DNA of 8,608 nucleotides from Alphaproteobacteria bacterium (GTDB lineage: Bacteria > Pseudomonadota > Alphaproteobacteria > Rhizobiales > Xanthobacteraceae), in NCBI GenBank assembly GCA_005883115.1, contig VAZQ01000336.1, positions 6,528-15,135 of the forward strand. The letters are read 5' to 3'. Shown here in pieces: positions 5,810 through 8,608 of this stretch (position 1 is its first letter; every line of letters starts with the position of its first letter). Under the pieces are notes generated by a model. It made no database searches, had not been told where the DNA came from, and saw nothing but the letters and a program-made list of their open reading frames with translations. The translations under genes were made by a program, and so were the position numbers.

Positions 5810-8155
5810 ATGAAGGTTCACGTGATCGGCGGCGGCCCGGCGGGCCTCTATTTCTCGATCCTCCTGAAGAACGCCTGGCCGCAGACCCGCATCACCGTAT
5901 TCGAGCGCAACCGGCCGGACGATACCTTCGGCTTCGGAGTCGTGTTCTCCGACGAGACGCTCAACACCTTCGAGATCCATGATCAAGAGAGCTATCGGGC
6001 GATCGTCGGCCACTTTGCCTATTGGGACGATATCGAGATCCATTTCCGCGGCACCACACACCGCATCGGCGGCAACGGGTTCTGCGGCTGCTCGCGCGCG
6101 ACGCTGCTGAAGATTCTCGGCCGGCGCGCGCGCTCTCTCGGCGTCGAGATCGAGTACCAGCGCGAAATCTCGCCGCTCGATCCCGCCATCCGCAATGCCG
6201 ATCTCGTCGTGGTCGCCGACGGCATCAATTCCCGCTGGCGCGATACTTTTGCCGAGCGGTTCAGACCGCACGTGGATCTGCGGCCCAATTTTTTCTCCTG
6301 GATGGGCTCGACCCGGCCGTTCGATGCCTTCACGTTCTTCTTCCGCGAGACCGAGCACGGCATCTTCATCGGCCATTGCTACCAATACGAACCGCAGTGC
6401 TCGACCTGGATCATCGAGACCGATCCAAAAACCTTCGCACGCGCCGGCCTCGACAAGCTCGATGAAGCCGCCTCCGCGCGTTTCGCCGAAGACCTGTTCG
6501 CGCAGGAGCTGCAAGGGCATCGGCTGAACACCAATCGCTCGATCTGGCGCAATTTCCCGACCATTCGTTGCGACCGCTGGGTCGCCGACAACATGGTGCT
6601 GATCGGCGACGCCAAGGCGACCGCGCATTTTTCCATCGGCTCGGGCACGAAGCTGGCGATGGAGGACGGAATCGCGCTTTACGAGGCATTCCGATCGACC
6701 GGCGGTCGGGACGTGGCGGTGGCGCTCGCCGAATTCGAAGCGCGTCGGCGCGAGGAAGTGGAAAAGACCCAGCACTCGGCCGATGTATCGCTGGTTTGGT
6801 TCGAGCACGTCGATCGGTTCTGGAACATGGATCCGACCCGCTTCGCCTTCGGGCTGATGACGCGCTCCAAGGCCATCACCTACGACAACCTCGCGCTGCG
6901 CGCGCCCGAATTCGTCAAAGCGGCGGATCGCCTGGTCGCGCGCGACGTGCGCGCGCTCGGCTTCGACACCGATACCTCACAACCGCTCGCGCCCATGTTC
7001 CAGCCGTTTCAGCTGCGCGGGCTCACGCTCGAGAACCGCGTCGTCGTGTCCCCGATGTGCCAATACTCGGCGCAAGACGGCACGCCCAACGATTGGCATC
7101 TCGTCCACTATGGTTCGCGCGCGATCGGCGGCGCAGGCTTGATGTTCACGGAGATGACCGACGTGTCGAAAGACGCGCGCATCTCACCCGGCTGCGCCGG
7201 CATCTACAACGACGCGCACGAAGCCGCGTGGAAGCGCATCGTCGATTTCGTGCACGCGCAGTCGAAGACCAAATTCTGCCTGCAGCTCGGCCATGCCGGC
7301 CGCAAAGGCGGGACCAAGCTGATGTGGGAAGGAATCGACGAACCGCTGGAGGAGGGGGGCTGGCCGATTATTTCGGCTTCGCCGCTTCCTTATTTCCCGT
7401 ACAGCCCGGTGCCGCGGGAGATGACGCGGGCCGACATGGACCAGGTCATCGCCGATTTCGTGGCGGCGACGCAGCGCGGGCAGCGAGCAGGGTTCGACAT
7501 GCTCGAGATGCATGCCGCGCACGGCTATCTACTGGCGAGCTTCATCTCGCCGCTTACCAATACGCGCCGCGACGAATATGGCGGCACGCTCGAGAACCGC
7601 TTGCGTTTCCCGCTCGAGGTTTTTCGTGCCATGCGCGCCGCCTGGCCGGACGAGAAGCCGATGTCGGTTCGGATTTCCGCAACCGACTGGGCCGACGGCG
7701 GGCTCACCGGCGACGACGCGGTCGAGGTCGGGCGCGCCTTCGCAGAAGCAGGCTGCGATCTCATCGACGTGTCGACCGGGCAGACGGTGGCGGACGCGCA
7801 GCCGGTGTTCGGCCGCATGTTCCAGACGCCGTTCTCCGATCAGATCCGCAACGAGGCGGGCCTCGCCACCATGTGCGTTGGCGCGATCACAACTGCCGAT
7901 CAGGTCAATACCATCATCGCCGCGGGCCGAGCTGATCTCGTGGCGCTCGCGCGCCCGCATCTCGTCGATCCGTATTTCACCATGAAGGCGGCGGCCTGGT
8001 ACGGCGCGGAAGGAATTCATTGCCCGCCGCAATATCTGGCGGGAAAGGAGCAGATCTTCCGCAACAGCGCGCGCGAGCGCGAGGAGTTACGTGACTTGCG
8101 GCTTAAGGCGAAACCCAAGACCCACCGGGACACCTGGAAAGAGGCCGCGGAGTAG
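5810..8155 (+). CDS. abmA: 2-Aminobenzoyl-CoA monooxygenase/reductase (two-domain flavoenzyme)
   Basis: A 781-residue fusion. Residues 1 to about 385 are a class A FAD aromatic hydroxylase: GGGPAG (7-12), the DG segment DLVVVADGINS (131-141), and the GD motif LIGDAKATAHFSIGSGTKLAMEDG (264-287). After a short linker, about 395 to 755 is an Old Yellow Enzyme barrel: FQLRGLTLENRVVVSPMCQYS (400-420), QLGHAGRKG (492-500), HAAHGYLL with His568 and His571, SPLTNTRRDEYGG (580-592), and an FMN-phosphate region near GAITTADQ (691-698). The known enzyme hydroxylates 2-aminobenzoyl-CoA at C5, then reduces the ring to a non-aromatic cyclohexene-type CoA ester. The same architecture is annotated as salicylyl-CoA 5-hydroxylase/oxidoreductase. 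The linked CoA ligase and beta-oxidation genes favour the aminobenzoyl-CoA reading, but salicylyl-CoA cannot be excluded. It is transcribed divergently from the operon; a single shared MarR regulator is inferred. Confidence 0.9.
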   Translation: MKVHVIGGGPAGLYFSILLKNAWPQTRITVFERNRPDDTFGFGVVFSDETLNTFEIHDQESYRAIVGHFAYWDDIEIHFRGTTHRIGGNGFCGCSRATLLKILGRRARSLGVEIEYQREISPLDPAIRNADLVVVADGINSRWRDTFAERFRPHVDLRPNFFSWMGSTRPFDAFTFFFRETEHGIFIGHCYQYEPQCSTWIIETDPKTFARAGLDKLDEAASARFAEDLFAQELQGHRLNTNRSIWRNFPTIRCDRWVADNMVLIGDAKATAHFSIGSGTKLAMEDGIALYEAFRSTGGRDVAVALAEFEARRREEVEKTQHSADVSLVWFEHVDRFWNMDPTRFAFGLMTRSKAITYDNLALRAPEFVKAADRLVARDVRALGFDTDTSQPLAPMFQPFQLRGLTLENRVVVSPMCQYSAQDGTPNDWHLVHYGSRAIGGAGLMFTEMTDVSKDARISPGCAGIYNDAHEAAWKRIVDFVHAQSKTKFCLQLGHAGRKGGTKLMWEGIDEPLEEGGWPIISASPLPYFPYSPVPREMTRADMDQVIADFVAATQRGQRAGFDMLEMHAAHGYLLASFISPLTNTRRDEYGGTLENRLRFPLEVFRAMRAAWPDEKPMSVRISATDWADGGLTGDDAVEVGRAFAEAGCDLIDVSTGQTVADAQPVFGRMFQTPFSDQIRNEAGLATMCVGAITTADQVNTIIAAGRADLVALARPHLVDPYFTMKAAAWYGAEGIHCPPQYLAGKEQIFRNSAREREELRDLRLKAKPKTHRDTWKEAAE

Positions 8156-8252
8156 GGGCTGTTGGGTTCGTGGACGTAAGGAGCGCCTCACCCGCATTGC
8201 AGGGCCGTTCTGCGCCTACTTCTAGGATTTATCTCTTTTGTGCATTTTATTA

Positions 8253-8281
8253 TTGACTGCGAATTGCATCGGAGATAGATT
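8253..8281 (+). promoter_or_regulatory. Candidate sigma70-type promoter after the monooxygenase gene
   Basis: TTGACT (8253-8258, 5 of 6), a 17-nt spacer and TAGATT (8276-8281, 4 of 6), preceded by an unusually T-rich stretch (8219-8254) in otherwise GC-rich DNA. Transcription would start near 8288 and read into the hairpin-rich region. The stretch 8156-8252 shows no gene and no clear terminator. Confidence 0.45.
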
Positions 8282-8434
8282 CGCTCAGCCTTGCTCATGA
8301 GGGGGCGTGTTCTCGAGGCACACCTGAATACGGAGCGAGGCGTGGCGTCCTGCGGTGGCGATTCGCAACCGTCGCCCCGGGAGGCACGGGACCCCGCCCG
8401 CCGGGCACTATGACCCGGACGCGAGGAGCTCGCT

Positions 8435-8551
8435 GTGACCGATCCGGAAGCAATTCCGGTGAGGGAAGCGCGGGACCGGAGCCTAAAATCGCCACGGTGG
8501 AGCGCCGGGAGGCGGGCGTCCCGCGTTATGGGACGCAAGGCGCCTCGTTAG
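8435..8551 (+). CDS. Possible small Arg-rich protein, 38 residues (doubtful)
   Basis: A GTG-initiated frame preceded by AGGAG (8424-8428) at 6 nt spacing. It begins V/M-T-D-P-E-A-I-P-V-R-E-A-R-D-R, continues strongly basic, and stops with TAG at 8549-8551. There is no recognisable domain, signal peptide or membrane segment. The frame runs through two hairpins and its stop falls in the second of the four tandem hairpins, so the composition may simply reflect GC-rich structured RNA. It is kept only because the Shine-Dalgarno and spacing are good. Confidence 0.15.
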   Translation: MTDPEAIPVREARDRSLKSPRWSAGRRASRVMGRKAPR

Positions 8552-8605
8552 GCGCCTGGCCTGCCGCGTTACGTGCAGGCCCAACGGGTGCCTCGCAAGC
8601 ACCCG
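8516..8605 (+). repeat. Four consecutive perfect hairpins
   Basis: Back-to-back stems: GCGTCCC/GGGACGC (8516-8536, 7 bp), AGGCGCCT/AGGCGCCT (8538-8557, 8 bp, CGTT loop), GGCCTGC/GCAGGCC (8558-8581, 7 bp) and CGGGTGC/GCACCCG (8585-8605, 7 bp). Gaps between them are 0-3 nt. The stems differ in sequence, so this is not a simple tandem repeat. No T-run follows inside the window, so intrinsic termination is not evident. Confidence 0.75.
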
Positions 8606-8608
8606 ACG

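Larger units (their letters stand above)
8288..8608 (+). ncRNA. Candidate structured non-coding RNA or leader (incomplete at window edge)
   Basis: This stretch follows the promoter candidate and has no convincing conserved protein on either strand, but it is dense in short perfect stems. CGGTGGCG/CGCAACCG (8353-8371) has one internal mismatch. CCGGG/CCCGG spans 8401-8418. CCGGAA-GCAA-TTCCGG (8444-8459) is capped by a GNRA-type tetraloop. Four more hairpins follow in tandem (8516-8605). I recognise no Rfam family with certainty: it lacks the hallmarks of tmRNA, RNase P RNA, SRP RNA and 6S RNA that I checked by eye. Alternatives are a long 5' leader of a gene beyond the window, or a dispersed intergenic element. 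Confidence 0.35.

Noticed and set aside
5648..6808. Long open frame on the minus strand opposite the monooxygenase/reductase
   Set aside because: No domain is recognised, it crosses the promoter region and repeat, and the plus strand shows clear FAD and OYE motifs.
8156..8252. Intrinsic terminator for the monooxygenase/reductase
   Set aside because: Only a weak GCAG/CTGC stem precedes a T-rich stretch. Stem length and distance to the T-run do not support a call.
8188..8538. 116-codon minus-strand frame in the right-hand region
   Set aside because: It is Arg/Ser-rich with no domain and no convincing ribosome binding site, and it spans the hairpin array. It is more likely a by-product of GC-rich structured DNA.
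8548..8585. GTTAGGC and GCCCAAC resemble integron attC core sites (GTTRRRY and RYYYAAC)
   Set aside because: They are in the wrong order for one attC site, only about 25 nt apart, lack paired L'/L'' boxes, and each is part of an unrelated hairpin. Short degenerate motifs arise easily by chance.

Overview
This GC-rich window (strong G/C third-position bias, Arg/Ala-rich proteins, and palindromic intergenic repeats of a kind I associate with Hyphomicrobiales) most likely comes from an alphaproteobacterium near Bradyrhizobium, Rhodopseudomonas, Pseudolabrys or Rhodoplanes. The assignment rests on sequence style and gene content only.

Positions 332-8155 form one divergent catabolic locus for aerobic 2-aminobenzoate (anthranilate) degradation through CoA thioesters. 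The plus-strand gene (5810-8155) encodes the two-domain flavoenzyme 2-aminobenzoyl-CoA monooxygenase/reductase. It joins an FAD aromatic hydroxylase to an Old-Yellow-Enzyme-type ring reductase. The minus-strand operon reads, in transcription order: SDR dehydrogenase (5616-4858), MarR regulator (4858-4346), crotonase-fold enzyme (4349-3516), acyl-CoA dehydrogenase (3350-2160) and 2-aminobenzoate-CoA ligase (1972-332). The first three are translationally coupled by TGATG and ATGA overlaps. The inferred flow is: the ligase makes 2-aminobenzoyl-CoA, the monooxygenase/reductase hydroxylates and dearomatises it, and the three beta-oxidation-type enzymes process the alicyclic product. No thiolase or dedicated ring-opening hydrolase lies in the window. 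The crotonase-like protein lacks both usual hydratase glutamates, so it is a candidate for the unassigned step.

The 193-bp divergent promoter region (5617-5809) is the most striking regulatory feature. Three palindromes built on AAGCTT-like cores are centred at 5630.5, 5652.5 and 5674.5, exactly 22 bp apart. Two mirror-image promoter candidates sit on them, a layout suited to one MarR-type repressor controlling both directions. The SDR mRNA looks leaderless.

Palindromic repeats punctuate the locus. There are two elements of one family in the two non-coupled operon gaps (1999-2118 and 3401-3478), and a different repeat in the 5' leader of the monooxygenase gene (5705-5779). At the left edge, a ~60-bp inverted repeat (3-62 / 211-272) encloses the decayed 3' end of a DUF559-type endonuclease-like gene.

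The right end (8156-8608) has no convincing conventional gene. It holds a sigma70-like promoter candidate, a hairpin-rich stretch ending in four tandem hairpins, and one doubtful Arg-rich 38-residue reading frame. It could be a structured non-coding RNA.
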